11,370 nucleotides of DNA, from contig JAAWEO010000047.1 of the NCBI GenBank assembly GCA_022794295.1, forward strand, positions 1 to 11,370, written 5' to 3'. Origin of the DNA: Angelakisella sp. GTDB lineage: Bacteria > Bacillota > Clostridia > Oscillospirales > Ruminococcaceae. The first letter of the stretch is position 1; every line of letters begins with the position of its first letter. Positions 1 through 7,372 of the stretch are shown here, in pieces. Under the pieces are notes generated by a model. It was not told the origin of the DNA. It saw only the letters and a list, made by a program, of their open reading frames with translations, and did no database searches. Position numbers and translations under genes: made by a program.

Positions 1-51
1 GACGACCAGGCGCTGTCCGCCCTGGACCCGGACCGGACTGATGTCCGGTGA
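1..51 (+). CDS. possible 3' end of a convergent gene (partial)
   Basis: Frame 1 is open from the window edge to a TGA at 49-51, giving 16 codons that begin Asp-Asp-Gln-Ala-Leu-Ser-Ala-Leu. Fourteen of the 16 codons end in G or C, matching the codon style of the real genes here, whereas the competing minus-strand frame (ATG at 91, open to the edge) has mixed third positions. The stretch is too short to identify a family, and chance openness cannot be excluded. If real, this gene is convergent with the flagellar operon, which would fit the terminator-like structure between them. No function is proposed. Confidence 0.2.
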   Translation, partial: DDQALSALDPDRTDVR

Positions 52-52
52 C

Positions 53-131
53 AGAAAGGCTACCCGGTACTAGGCGTTGGGCTTCGGGCATGGTGCTGCT
101 CCGGCAGAAATCTTGCCCGCCGCCGGTAGTC
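53..131 (-). terminator. candidate terminator after the comFB-family gene
   Basis: On the minus strand, starting at the comFB-family stop codon, a nested stem can be drawn: 125-131 pairs with 58-64 (seven pairs, one G-U), 121-124 with 73-76, 114-119 with 85-90 and 104-107 with 96-99. The outer stem is followed by TTTCT at 57-53. The U tract is short and interrupted, so termination strength is uncertain. A second compact hairpin (32-38 pairs exactly with 43-49, loop TGAT) follows. This is the only terminator-like element seen downstream of the second operon. Confidence 0.35.
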
Positions 132-393
132 AGTGCCGCGGGTTCTCCCGTACCAGATTCGCTCCCTTTGCCAATGCCGCCATAATATCCGCATAATGCT
201 GGTTGCGCAAAATATAGGTCTTGGAATATACTTCCCCCCTGCGGGTGGCTACATACTTGGGAGGCAGCTGGTTCAGCGCAAATGCAATAATGTCGTTCCG
301 GCAGGCCTCGCAGGTGCAGCAGTTAAGGGTGTGCTTCGCACGCTCGAATTCTTCCTCCACCAGGGCCTCCATGATGTTTTTGTATTCAGACAT
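130..393 (-). CDS. ComFB-family protein
   Basis: An 87-residue soluble protein recognised as the late-competence ComFB family. The N-terminal helix (about residues 3-23) is rich in Glu (ALVEEEFERAK), followed by the family's Cys cluster CCTCEAC at 25-31, an Ala/Leu helix and the LPPKY motif near 43-47, then GEVYSKTY. The Cys cluster suggests metal binding. ATG at 393 is chosen because AAGGAAG lies seven bases upstream. It is the last gene of the minus-strand unit, 62 bases after the MotA-like gene. ComFB was named from a Bacillus competence operon, but its role there is unclear; the cyanobacterial relative CdgR is reported to bind c-di-GMP. A cyclic-dinucleotide sensing role in this motility cluster is therefore an inference, not shown by the sequence. 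The family call is firm, the function is not. Confidence 0.85.
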   Translation of the reverse strand: MSEYKNIMEALVEEEFERAKHTLNCCTCEACRNDIIAFALNQLPPKYVATRRGEVYSKTYILRNQHYADIMAALAKGANLVRENPRH

Positions 394-455
394 GATCCAT
401 CTTCCTTTCTAGCGGAAATCCCCTGCACCTGCCCAGCGAAAAAGGCAGATCAGCG

Positions 456-935
456 TCATTCCTCCGTTCCGGCGCCTTCGCCGGTACGCGCCCGTACCAG
501 GGCCTCCTTAAAGTCGTAGTAAAGCTCCTCTACCCTGGGGAAGTATTCCAGCCCAAAGTAAGAGGGGATCAGATGGGCGAACAGATAGTCCAGGTCCTCC
601 CCAAGACTTAGGGCGATCATCGTCTCGGTGATCAGCACATCCTTGAGGAAGTGGTGGTTCGCCATGAATTTGGTGGTGACGATAAGGTTGTACAGCACCT
701 TCCGGATCTTCTCGCTGTCCGCGATCTCTACCGTCAGCTGCACCGCCTTGCGCAGAAAAGCATCCGGGTACCGCACCTGGTCCTGGACCAGGTCATCCAT
801 GGCCAGCAGCCCCCGCTCCCGGCTGGTGTAGGCCAGCTCCAGCAGCTGGCGCACCGTTACAAGGCAGTCCTCTTTGTCGTCCCGGGTGCATTGGATCTTC
901 TGGGCAAAGTACTCGGTGTCCAGGGAGAAGATCAC
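456..935 (-). CDS. MotA cytoplasmic-loop-like protein, no membrane segments
   Basis: A 159-residue protein starting with GTG at 935, preceded by AAAGGAAGG about seven bases upstream. Residues 30-82 resemble the cytoplasmic region between the second and third membrane helices of MotA: TSRERGLLAMDDLV at 37-50, then FLRKAVQL at 60-67 and DSEKIRKVL at 73-81, as in Bacillus-type MotA. Arg39 and Asp47 fall where E. coli MotA has Arg90 and Glu98, the residues that contact FliG. No hydrophobic stretch is long enough to span a membrane, and the C-terminal half (to about 145) is a mixed helical region I do not recognise, ending in an acidic Gly/Glu tail. It lies 41 bases after flgC and 62 before the comFB-family gene. 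It could be a rotor-binding regulator or assembly factor; an unrelated helical protein with chance similarity is possible. Confidence 0.6.
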   Translation of the reverse strand: MIFSLDTEYFAQKIQCTRDDKEDCLVTVRQLLELAYTSRERGLLAMDDLVQDQVRYPDAFLRKAVQLTVEIADSEKIRKVLYNLIVTTKFMANHHFLKDVLITETMIALSLGEDLDYLFAHLIPSYFGLEYFPRVEELYYDFKEALVRARTGEGAGTEE

Positions 936-976
936 CGCTGCACCTTCCTTTCAGCTTTCACGTTCCGGCGGGGCTC

Positions 977-1411
977 TTATTTGCCGATCTCCAGGGCCTT
1001 CAGGGCCAGAGACTGCACCAGCTTCAGGGCGGTCAGGTTGGCCTCGTAGGCGTTGGAGGCCCCCATCAGGTCGATGCGCTCCTCGGTGGTATTCACGTTG
1101 GGCATCATCACATACCCTTCCTCGTTGGCGTCGGGGTGGTTGGGGTCGTAGACCGGGATAAAATCCCGCTGGCTTTCCACCACCTGGGTCACCCGGACCC
1201 CGCCCCCCTCCACCTTGGCGGCGGCGGTGCGCAGGGAATCCTGGAAGCTTATGCCCCGCTCCCGGAAAACCACCTGCTTGCGGCGGTAGGGCTCCCCGCT
1301 GGCGGTGCGGGTGGTGTTCTGGTTGGCCAGGTTCTGGAGGGCGATATCCATCCGGAACCGCTCCGCGGTCAGGGCGGAGCCGGTAATGTTCATGGAGTCC
1401 AAAAAGGACAT
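977..1411 (-). CDS. flgC: flagellar basal-body rod protein FlgC
   Basis: A 144-residue protein, the usual FlgC length. FlgC is one of the proximal rod subunits that transmits torque from the MS ring to the hook and is exported by the flagellar type III system, so no signal peptide is expected and none is seen. The N-terminal rod signature is present (residues about 10-35: LTAERFRMDIALQNLANQNT), followed by YRRKQVVFRE, and the C-terminal signature PNVNTTEERIDLMGASNAYEAN leads into LKLVQSLALKALEIGK, which is typical of FlgC. GGAAGGAG lies about nine bases upstream of the ATG. The gene follows flgB by 22 bases. It is not followed by fliE as is common in Firmicutes; a MotA-like gene takes that place. 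Confidence 0.95.
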   Translation of the reverse strand: MSFLDSMNITGSALTAERFRMDIALQNLANQNTTRTASGEPYRRKQVVFRERGISFQDSLRTAAAKVEGGGVRVTQVVESQRDFIPVYDPNHPDANEEGYVMMPNVNTTEERIDLMGASNAYEANLTALKLVQSLALKALEIGK

Positions 1412-1433
1412 AGAGGGTCACTCCTTCCTACTG

Positions 1434-1781
1434 TTATTTGGGACCTTGGTTAAGGACGTACCGCAGGTTGGTGAACTGTCCGCTGATCTTCTGGTACAGG
1501 GCCAGCTGCTGGACATAGTTCTGGTACAGCTTCATGCTTTCGGTATCCGCGTCCACGTTGTTTCCGTCGGGGCGGATGGAGGTGGCCTCGTCGGTGATGA
1601 CATGAGCCTTCAGGTCGTACCGGTCCCCCATCCCCCGCAGGGTGTCCTCAAAGGAGACATACCGGGCCTTGTAGCCGGGGGTATCCAGGTTGGAAAGGTT
1701 GTGGAGGATCACCTCCTGCTGAAGGGCGAGCCCTTGCAGGCTGCTGCGCATCATGCCGAGGGGTTTGCTGTTAAAAAGCAT
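1434..1781 (-). CDS. flgB: flagellar basal-body rod protein FlgB
   Basis: A 115-residue rod subunit partner of FlgC, exported through the flagellar type III apparatus and placed in the proximal rod. The family signature HNLSNLDTPGYKAR occupies about residues 27-40, inside the N-terminal helix region that begins MLFNSKPLGMMRSSLQGLALQQ. The C-terminal helix (VQQLALYQKISGQFTNLRYVL) is the second half of the rod coiled coil. The protein is somewhat shorter than many FlgB proteins (about 130), with a reduced central region, but both ends are intact. AAAGGAGG overlaps the end of the sortase gene just before the ATG, so flgB sits 17 bases after sortase and is very likely co-transcribed with it. Confidence 0.94.
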   Translation of the reverse strand: MLFNSKPLGMMRSSLQGLALQQEVILHNLSNLDTPGYKARYVSFEDTLRGMGDRYDLKAHVITDEATSIRPDGNNVDADTESMKLYQNYVQQLALYQKISGQFTNLRYVLNQGPK

Positions 1782-1798
1782 TGACTTCTGCCTCCTTT

Positions 1799-2617
1799 TT
1801 ATACCGCCGGGGTCTGGGCTGTAACGGCTACCTTCTGGGGGACCTCCGCCCCCTCGGGGAGCAGCCGTGCCATTACCACAAAGCGGTGGTCGTTGTCCTG
1901 GGCACCGTATTTTACGGTACAGGTGGACAGGGTCAGGATCTTATCCTCCGGGCCGACGGTGATCCCGTAATCATAAATGGATTTTGCCTGGGCCTCCTTG
2001 GCCAGCTGGTCCACCCCCTTTTCCGGGTAGGCGTCGATGTAGGAGAAGGTCTTTTCGGTGTAGAACACCGCAAATACCTCCCAGTCCATAAAGCCCTCCA
2101 GGGTGGAGAAGGAGATCACCGGGGTCTCCTCTGCAAAGGTCTGATCGGTAAAGTGGAACAGCTGGGAAAATCGGGGCCCCTCCGGATTGTCCTTCAGGTC
2201 GCTGTGGCCGTAGATAACGGTATTGGGGGAGAGGATCTCCCGGGAGCCGACGGAGCATTCCCAGTCGGCAAAGTAACAGCCGTAAATGTCGTACTCCCGG
2301 GCCTCGTTGGTGCGCAGGTAGGTCATGTTGTCGTGGGATTGCAGAACGCTGTTGTTGATGGTGGTCCCGGGGACCCTGAGCCACCCCACCGTGTCCTGGT
2401 TGCGCTGGGTGGCCCCGTCCAGGGCGTCCAGTTCGTCCGCCTGGGTCTTCACTTCCTTGGGGACATTCAGCTGGGGCTGGCCCTCCTGGCTCTGGTCCTT
2501 TTGGGAATCCACCAGGATGCTGTCCGGGGGCTCCTCCATAAAGACCAGGACGTAGACAAAGCCTGCCACCAGCAGCAGTCCGATCAGCACCGCCAGCACC
2601 GCGATCAGCTTCTTCAT
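1799..2617 (-). CDS. class B sortase
   Basis: A 272-residue membrane-anchored cysteine transpeptidase. An N-terminal Lys-Lys plus hydrophobic segment (about residues 4-27) gives a signal anchor with the catalytic domain outside. The sortase triad is visible: His138 in VIYGHSDLKD, Cys233 in ILTLSTC and Arg245 in DNDHRFVVMARL. The DTVGWLRVPGTTINNSV region (75-91) and the helix between the YGH motif and the TLSTC strand are class B features. Class B enzymes cut NPxTN/NPxTG-like motifs, and the gene directly upstream ends with NPDTG, so that protein is the obvious candidate substrate. The ATG overlaps the substrate's TGA as ATGA and has its own GGAGG about nine bases upstream. A sortase between flagellar genes is unusual. 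The C-terminal tail (from about 256) is a short low-complexity extension. Confidence 0.93.
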   Translation of the reverse strand: MKKLIAVLAVLIGLLLVAGFVYVLVFMEEPPDSILVDSQKDQSQEGQPQLNVPKEVKTQADELDALDGATQRNQDTVGWLRVPGTTINNSVLQSHDNMTYLRTNEAREYDIYGCYFADWECSVGSREILSPNTVIYGHSDLKDNPEGPRFSQLFHFTDQTFAEETPVISFSTLEGFMDWEVFAVFYTEKTFSYIDAYPEKGVDQLAKEAQAKSIYDYGITVGPEDKILTLSTCTVKYGAQDNDHRFVVMARLLPEGAEVPQKVAVTAQTPAV

Positions 2618-5600
2618 GGGCGTTCCTCCCCGGCACCGGTATCCGGGTTCAGCTTGCCGCCGTTGCCCAGAAGGTCCTTGCCGTTGGAGACCATCCCCAG
2701 TTCATCGATGATCCCCGCCTTGTCCTCCGACCCGGCAATGCGGTGGTCGGGGGAAACAATGTAGGTGGAGAAGTGGTCGATGGTCACGGCGATGTTCCCC
2801 TTGTTATTGCTCTTTAGGGCACCGTAGTAGTCGATGCGCTCCCGCTCCTGGTTGTAGTAGTGCCAGTACAGGGTCTCGTTGGCGTACTTCCGGCCCAGGC
2901 TGAGACGGAAGGAGGCGGGCCCTGGCAGGGAACCGTGGTGGCTGAAGTAGAGCAGAACAATATCGTCCAGAATGTCGTCGTTTACCTCCCGCTCCTCGAT
3001 CAGGTCATAGATATCATCCTCGTCGGGGGAATCGAAGGACATGCGGAAGTCGTAGATCTCGGTCTGGGGGATGGTGCGGTTCAGGTTGCTGGCATCGAAG
3101 CGCAGGGAGTAGTCGTTCCCCTGGAACACGATGCTCTTTTCCGGGTAATCCTCCCGGAGGGTGTTAAAGACGCTGGCCCCTACCCGGGGGTACTCCTCGA
3201 TCTTTACCAGGATGGGGTTGGGACTGCGCTCGAAGTCGATATCCTCCGCTTCCAGGGGGGTAAGGTTTTTCAGCTTATCCTCCTCGTTGCGGAATACCGC
3301 CACCTCGTAGTTCTTCACCACGGTCTTGTCGGGGGAGGTCACCTCGATGGTGATGTTGTTCTCTCCGTCCTCCAGGGCCAGGGAGTAGTTGCCGTTGTAG
3401 TCCCCCAGCTCCCGGGTGCCGTTCAGGACCCGCATGGTGGCGTAGGAATCCGCCAGCCTGGGGATAATGTCCACCGACCAGGTGTCCTCGGTGGCGGTGA
3501 CCTCGTACTCGGTCACCGAGGACTTAAACTCCGGGGTGATCAGGCCGTAGTTCACCGACAGGCGCTTCAGGTCGGCGTTGCTGGTCTTTTCGATCAGGTT
3601 CTCGTTGGTGAACTCGATGCTGTAGACCTTCTTGGTGACACCGTCCTGGGCGGTGACCTCAATTTTTATGGTCTGCTTGATCTCGATCAGCTCGATCAGG
3701 TCGGATGGGGTGCCGCTGGGGACCACCTGGCCGTTGATCTTAATGGTGGCTCCGGGGTGGTTCGCCGTGGCGGTGATAATGACCCCCTCGGCTCCCTCTG
3801 CCACCACGGCGGTGTACTCCGTCTTGCTGGCAATAAAGAGGGGCTTGAACTCGGAGGTATTGTCGGTTTTCAGTGCCTTCAGGCGGGCGTCATCGCTGGG
3901 GGGACCCCGGGTGATGCGCACGTAGTAGGTCTTTTTCTCCGCCTTCTTGTCCTCGGGGGTGACGATGATCTGGAATTCCTTTTCGGTCCCCGGGTCGCTG
4001 AGGTTAAAGTTCTTGGACTGCTCGCCGCTGGCCACCTCGTAGGGGAGGATGGAGGAAAGGACGCTTCCGTCCCGAATCTCGATGGTGGCCCCCTCGTGGT
4101 TGGCGGTGGGGGTAAAGTTCACCGCGGTGGTCTCAAAGGGGACGGTGAGGGAATAGTTGATCTCGTCCGGATGGAAGGCCAGGGTCTTGATCTGGACATT
4201 CTCCTGGTCCTTGAGCACCAGGGATTTCAGCAGATTGTCCTTGCTGGGCTCGGCCCGCTGGACCCGGATCTCGTAGCTCTTTTCGGTGACCTCGTCCTCT
4301 GCGGTGACCCGGATGTAGATGGGGTAGTAGCCCTTGGTGTTGGCCGGTTCCTCGTTGAGGGCGGGGATCTCGTTGTTGCGCCCGGCGGGGATAATGGGGG
4401 TAAAGGAGCCGATCTTAATGTCGCCGGGGACGTCTCCGTCCGCCCCTTCCCACAGGCTGTACACCAGCTGTGTCTCGTCCTTGTTGGTCCCCATATAAAT
4501 GCGGATGTTGTTCACATTTTCATCGGTGGGGGTGATGTTGAATTTCAGCTGCTTCACCGAATAGGGGATCTCTACCGTATAGGCCTCCTCGTCCGGGTTA
4601 AAGGTGGGACGGTAGGTGCGGTTCTGGTCGTTGGCGTCTGCAATGGACAGGGATTTCAGGGTGGGGTCGTTGTTGGGGTCCATACGGTGGATGGTGACCT
4701 TGTACTCCTTGGGCTTGGGGGCGTCGGCCTTTTCTGCCACCGTGGCCTCGGATTTTACGGTAAAGGTCACCGGCAGGGTGCCGTCCTCGTTGTATTTCCC
4801 CCGCAGGGTCAGCCACTGCTTTTCGTCAAACAGGCTGGTGCCCACCAGGGGGGGATTGATGTTTTCCGGGATCTCCGGTCCCTCGGCGCGCTCGTGGTTC
4901 TTTGCGGCCTGGACCCGGAGGCGGCGGGTGGAATAGGGCACATAAATGTCATATTCCAGCTGGTCCGCCTTGTAGGGCACCAGGTTGTTTTTCAGGTTGT
5001 TCTGGTCGGCGTTCTCGTAGAACATCCGCAGATAGGCCAGGGTGTCGTCCAGGCTGGGGTGGTCCCGCACCACCTCGATGGTGTAGGTGGTCCAGAACTG
5101 GGTCCGGGGGTCCTGGGAGGGGGAGGTGACAATGATCCGGTAGACGATCCCCAGGTCGTCCTCGGTGAGTACGATGGGCTCGCTGGTCCTGCCGTTCAGG
5201 ACCTCGGTGGCGTTCTTATCCCCCTTGATCTTGTTGGCGGGGGCGCCCTTGACGTCCTGCACCTCGATCTTGATGGGGGTGCCCGCGCCGCGGGCATCGG
5301 TGAGGGTGGGGGTCAGGGTGAACTCCTTCACCTTATAGGGGATATGGAGCATCCGGGCATTGCCGGTATAGTTCTTTTGGTCCGGGGAAAAGGCGAATTC
5401 CACCGGGTTGTTCTCCCCGTCAAAGAGGAGCAGCTGGTCCAGGGTGCTCACCTGGCTGGGGGTGCTGTCGGAAACATCCAGCCGGATACGGAACTTCTGG
5501 GAGCTCTCCTGGGGGCGGTTGTTCCGGTCGGGGATAAAGAACCGCACCGTCAGGTAAACCGTCTTGGTGTTGGAGTCGGGGGGAAGGTGCTGGGCGGTGA

Positions 5601-7287
5601 TCTTCACATCCACCTCCCCGGGGGTGGTGTTGCCGTTCTTCCCGAAGTTTTCATTGGCAATCTGGCCGCCCTGGGTGTAGTCGGTAAAGTTGCCGGAAGC
5701 CGGTTTGGTCATCAGGGCCACGGCGTCGGTATCCCCTTCCAGGGAGACGGTGGCGTACTGGGCGGCACCGTTCAGGGCGCCCATGTTCAGCCGCAGGATG
5801 TACTCAAAGGGCCCCTTGCCCTCCAGGGCAAAGCCGGGGATCCCCCCCCCGTAGGCGTCCATGATCTTGGCGTCGGGAATGGCGGAGCCCTTGGGGTAGT
5901 TGATGGTCTCAATGCCATCCCCGCTGTCTGCGGACACGCCGCGGCGCTGGCTGACCTGGGTGACCCCTACGGGGTCGCCGGTGCCCCGGATGATCAGATT
6001 CTTTACCGGCGGGGCGGCAGACTTGGAGTCCTGGGCGTCGCCGTTCAGCTTAATATATTTGACCTCCGGCTTCAAAACACCCTTGACATCCAGCCGTTCA
6101 GGGCGCACGGTGGCGGTCTGCCAGTCGGCGTTGCCGCCGCCCGGGTCAAGGACATCCTGCTTGCTTGTGTCCTCCGGATGCCAAGACCACTTGACCTCGA
6201 AGGAGCCGCCGAATTGGTTTGTGGAGCGGCGAAGGTCAAAGTTGGAGGTGACATAGTTGGTGTCGTTTCCCTCTGCAAAGCGGATGAAGGACTGGTCCTT
6301 TTCGCCGTCGCAGTTGCCGATCTGATCCTCGATCAGCTTAATGGCGTGCTGGGGGGTCATAACGGTGAGAAGGATGGGGTCGGAGGTGGGCATCAGGAAG
6401 GTGAGCTCGAAGGTAGAATCCTCCAGAATAAAGTTGTTGTTGGTGACAGGGTCCCCCGGGTTCGCCACGGAATTGCCATGGGTCTGCTTGATATCCATGG
6501 TCAGGTCGATGCGCCGCGTGGTCTCGCCCACCGCGCTCCCGGGCGCCTGAATGGAGATGGAAATGGTCCTGGCAGGGGCCACGCCGGTAAAGGCTTCGTT
6601 TTTGTTGGTGGAGCCGCTGACATAAACATTGCCGGCCTCAAGGGGTTTGAAATCTCCGGAAGCCGTTCCAGCCACGATCTTAAAGGCCGGATCGCTCCCA
6701 GCCGTTTCGCTCTTCGTGCATATTAATTTGATCCGGCTGTCCTGCATGATGGCCTGGTTCCGGGTCGAGGTAACATTGCCCAGGGATGGCGGGCTGCTGT
6801 CACTGACCTTTTCCACCACCTCGCCCGTCGCCTGGATGGCGTAGTAGTTGCCGATGATGGAGTAGGTTGCAAAGTCATCGGCCGTTGGATCGCCATTTTT
6901 ATTCCCATTTGTGGGGCTGAAATTTTCATCAAAGGTGATGGTTCGCGTACCGTCGTTGTTTCTGGGGCTGATGGTAACACCGTGGGTCGTGTCCTTGTCG
7001 GTGATAACAATGCCATCGCCGGTACCGGTTCCGGTGCCGGCGCCGGCACGCATAACAATACCCGAGGAGGAATAGCCGGTGGGGGTCGTTTCCTGAATGA
7101 CGATCTGCCGCCCGGTGATGACGTTGGCCGTGCTGCGGTCGTTGCCAATATAGTTGCTGTTAAAAGCCAGCTGCGGGTAGTTGTTGTTGGGCGCCGCCCA
7201 CGCCACAGGCGCGGTGACAGGGACAGAGGCCAGCGCCATGACCAGCGCCAGCCCAAAGGACCAGATTCTTGTTGCTCTATGCTTCAT
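2614..7287 (-). CDS. large secreted cadherin-like repeat surface protein with NPDTG motif
   Basis: A 1557-residue exported protein. Residues 1-32 form a signal peptide (basic MKHRATR, hydrophobic core, cleavage near VAWAA). Residues about 35-610 are beta-rich and Asn/Thr/Gly-rich with no family I can name. From about 613 follow repeats of the cadherin-like beta-sandwich type found in Gram-positive surface proteins, starting near 613, 742, 870, 1012, 1129 and 1236; each shows a short LKSL-type strand, then FxPDExxYxxxVP and a strand with TPT or TAN. The clearest are 870 (TFNPDEEAYTVEIPYSV) and 1012 (AFHPDEINYSLTVPF). Residues 1333-1510 form a distinct C-terminal domain ending in VTIDHFSTYIV, common before cell-wall anchoring linkers. 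LNPDTG lies at 1546-1551, but the chain stops six residues later with no hydrophobic helix or basic tail. It is translationally coupled to the class B sortase. An adhesin or surface-layer role is likely; the ligand is unknown. Confidence 0.88.
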   Translation of the reverse strand: MKHRATRIWSFGLALVMALASVPVTAPVAWAAPNNNYPQLAFNSNYIGNDRSTANVITGRQIVIQETTPTGYSSSGIVMRAGAGTGTGTGDGIVITDKDTTHGVTISPRNNDGTRTITFDENFSPTNGNKNGDPTADDFATYSIIGNYYAIQATGEVVEKVSDSSPPSLGNVTSTRNQAIMQDSRIKLICTKSETAGSDPAFKIVAGTASGDFKPLEAGNVYVSGSTNKNEAFTGVAPARTISISIQAPGSAVGETTRRIDLTMDIKQTHGNSVANPGDPVTNNNFILEDSTFELTFLMPTSDPILLTVMTPQHAIKLIEDQIGNCDGEKDQSFIRFAEGNDTNYVTSNFDLRRSTNQFGGSFEVKWSWHPEDTSKQDVLDPGGGNADWQTATVRPERLDVKGVLKPEVKYIKLNGDAQDSKSAAPPVKNLIIRGTGDPVGVTQVSQRRGVSADSGDGIETINYPKGSAIPDAKIMDAYGGGIPGFALEGKGPFEYILRLNMGALNGAAQYATVSLEGDTDAVALMTKPASGNFTDYTQGGQIANENFGKNGNTTPGEVDVKITAQHLPPDSNTKTVYLTVRFFIPDRNNRPQESSQKFRIRLDVSDSTPSQVSTLDQLLLFDGENNPVEFAFSPDQKNYTGNARMLHIPYKVKEFTLTPTLTDARGAGTPIKIEVQDVKGAPANKIKGDKNATEVLNGRTSEPIVLTEDDLGIVYRIIVTSPSQDPRTQFWTTYTIEVVRDHPSLDDTLAYLRMFYENADQNNLKNNLVPYKADQLEYDIYVPYSTRRLRVQAAKNHERAEGPEIPENINPPLVGTSLFDEKQWLTLRGKYNEDGTLPVTFTVKSEATVAEKADAPKPKEYKVTIHRMDPNNDPTLKSLSIADANDQNRTYRPTFNPDEEAYTVEIPYSVKQLKFNITPTDENVNNIRIYMGTNKDETQLVYSLWEGADGDVPGDIKIGSFTPIIPAGRNNEIPALNEEPANTKGYYPIYIRVTAEDEVTEKSYEIRVQRAEPSKDNLLKSLVLKDQENVQIKTLAFHPDEINYSLTVPFETTAVNFTPTANHEGATIEIRDGSVLSSILPYEVASGEQSKNFNLSDPGTEKEFQIIVTPEDKKAEKKTYYVRITRGPPSDDARLKALKTDNTSEFKPLFIASKTEYTAVVAEGAEGVIITATANHPGATIKINGQVVPSGTPSDLIELIEIKQTIKIEVTAQDGVTKKVYSIEFTNENLIEKTSNADLKRLSVNYGLITPEFKSSVTEYEVTATEDTWSVDIIPRLADSYATMRVLNGTRELGDYNGNYSLALEDGENNITIEVTSPDKTVVKNYEVAVFRNEEDKLKNLTPLEAEDIDFERSPNPILVKIEEYPRVGASVFNTLREDYPEKSIVFQGNDYSLRFDASNLNRTIPQTEIYDFRMSFDSPDEDDIYDLIEEREVNDDILDDIVLLYFSHHGSLPGPASFRLSLGRKYANETLYWHYYNQERERIDYYGALKSNNKGNIAVTIDHFSTYIVSPDHRIAGSEDKAGIIDELGMVSNGKDLLGNGGKLNPDTGAGEERP

Positions 7288-7372
7288 ATTAGGAAGTACC
7301 CCCTCTTGGAGAATGCTGCCGGAATCTTTTTGTTTGTCTGCTTTCCCATGCTGCTACAAAAACAATATCTCA

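Noticed and set aside
1..91. Minus-strand ORF starting at 91 and running off the left edge
   Set aside because: Its third codon positions are mixed and unlike the neighbouring genes, and the Gly/Pro/Ser-rich translation resembles no family; it also lies within the hairpins.
53..131. Riboswitch or known small RNA at the left edge
   Set aside because: I compared it by eye with c-di-GMP-I, SRP RNA and RNase P conserved motifs and found no match; a terminator-like stem explains it better.
2614..2631. Programmed -1 frameshift fusing the adhesin to the sortase
   Set aside because: No slippery heptamer is seen at the ATGA overlap and the sortase has its own GGAGG site, so ordinary translational coupling is simpler.
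2860..6726. Very long plus-strand open frame of 1288 codons
   Set aside because: It is the antisense of the adhesin gene; the Val/Gly/Leu-rich translation is that expected of a complementary frame of GC-rich codons, without domains or a ribosome binding site. The minus-strand frame has a signal peptide and recognisable repeats.
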